A DNA stretch of 43,322 nucleotides from Candidatus Pacearchaeota archaeon. Lineage in GTDB: Archaea > Nanobdellota > Nanobdellia > Pacearchaeales > GW2011-AR1. This document shows positions 42,688-43,322 of the stretch, in pieces; within the stretch, counting starts at the first letter, position 1, and each line of letters opens with the position of its first letter. Below the pieces are notes generated by a model. That model saw only the letters and a list, made by a program, of their open reading frames with translations. It was not told where the DNA came from and searched no databases. The stretch lies in contig VGKS01000003.1 in the NCBI GenBank assembly GCA_016866935.1, forward strand, positions 1 to 43,322. The letters run 5' to 3'. The position numbers and the translations under genes are program-made.

Positions 42688-43112
42688 ATGCAATTATAGA
42701 CACAAACATCATAGCATATGCTTACGATTTATCAGAGCCCCTAAAGAGAGAAAAATGCCTCCAGATAGTGCAGGCAATATTTGAAGGGAAAAAAACAGCA
42801 TATATAACCAATCAGATACTCGGGGAATTATTTTATACATTAACAAGAAATTTTAATAAGCCGCTAGAAAAAGAAGCATCTAAACTAATAGTAAGCTCCA
42901 TCATCTCTTCAAATAATTGGACTAAATTAGATTACGACTCCAAAACTATTGATAAAGCAATTAACCTATCTAATAATTATAATATTTCATTCTGGGACTG
43001 CGTAATATCTGCGACAATGATTGAGAACAGCATATTTACAATATATACAGAAAACGAAAAAGATTTCAATAAAATCCCAGGCATTAAAGTAATTAATCCC
43101 TTATCTGTCTAA
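42684..43112 (+). CDS. vapC: VapC-like PIN-domain ribonuclease toxin
   Basis: IIDTNIIAYAYD, NQILGELFYTL, FWDCVISATM acidic PIN residues. Confidence 0.85.
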   Translation: MNAIIDTNIIAYAYDLSEPLKREKCLQIVQAIFEGKKTAYITNQILGELFYTLTRNFNKPLEKEASKLIVSSIISSNNWTKLDYDSKTIDKAINLSNNYNISFWDCVISATMIENSIFTIYTENEKDFNKIPGIKVINPLSV

Positions 43113-43279
43113 TCAACATTTTCATAAATTTGTTCTTTAATATCGATTAAATCCTTAGTAAGATATTCCCTATTTTTTCCCTTTTTATCTTTAGTTTTTT
43201 TAGATAATAATAGTAGGGACAATAAGATTATAATAAAAACAAAAGTATTCAAAATTAAAATATATTCAAGAATGTTCAT
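43109..43279 (-). CDS. Small single-TM protein (56 aa)
   Basis: MNILEYILILNTFVFIIILLSLLLLSKKTKDKKGKNREYLTKDLIDIKEQIYENVD; read by eye, convergent with vapC. Confidence 0.5.
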   Translation of the reverse strand: MNILEYILILNTFVFIIILLSLLLLSKKTKDKKGKNREYLTKDLIDIKEQIYENVD

Positions 43280-43322
43280 GAATTTGATTAAAATTTAGTC
43301 TATATTTAAAGATTATTATGTC

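Noticed and set aside
42451-43112. VapBC-like pair as a novel system
   Set aside because: Organisation and PIN motifs fit a standard type II toxin-antitoxin module.

Overview
This is an AT-rich, densely coding archaeal chromosome segment. Gene content and small gene sizes suggest a DPANN-type lineage (Pacearchaeota/Woesearchaeota-like); that placement is inference. Most of the window is informational core: uS2, enolase, Rpo6/RpoK, exosome Rrp42-Rrp41-Rrp4, SBDS, proteasome alpha and beta, RNase P Pop5-like, aRNase J, HemK-like methylase, Mre11-Rad50, aCPSF1, a presenilin-like protease, a TrmB-family regulator, CCA-adding enzyme, a DUF2072/DUF2073/Era-like GTPase cluster, and RtcB-archease. 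The right third is a type IV pilus/Tad-like locus (ATPase, two TadC/FlaJ-like proteins, several class III pilins), followed by an SRP RNA on the minus strand and a VapBC-like pair. The items most worth follow-up are: (1) a stand-alone bacterial sigma-70 region-4-like protein with its own archaeal TATA box (8110..8454); (2) a homolog of the ArmA/Rmt 16S rRNA G1405 m7G methyltransferases (32715..33479); (3) an uncharacterised three-gene cassette of membrane protein, CooC/MinD-like ATPase and a Cys-rich small protein, preceded by two strong inverted repeats (33542..35441); (4) an unexplained four-hairpin intergenic element (6234..6404); (5) an SRP RNA with a non-canonical domain IV apical loop and a competing 5' hairpin; (6) a duplicated start region with a 22-codon uORF upstream of proteasome alpha; and (7) several small ORFs or gene remnants missing from the ORF track. 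All assignments come from reading the sequence; no database search was run.
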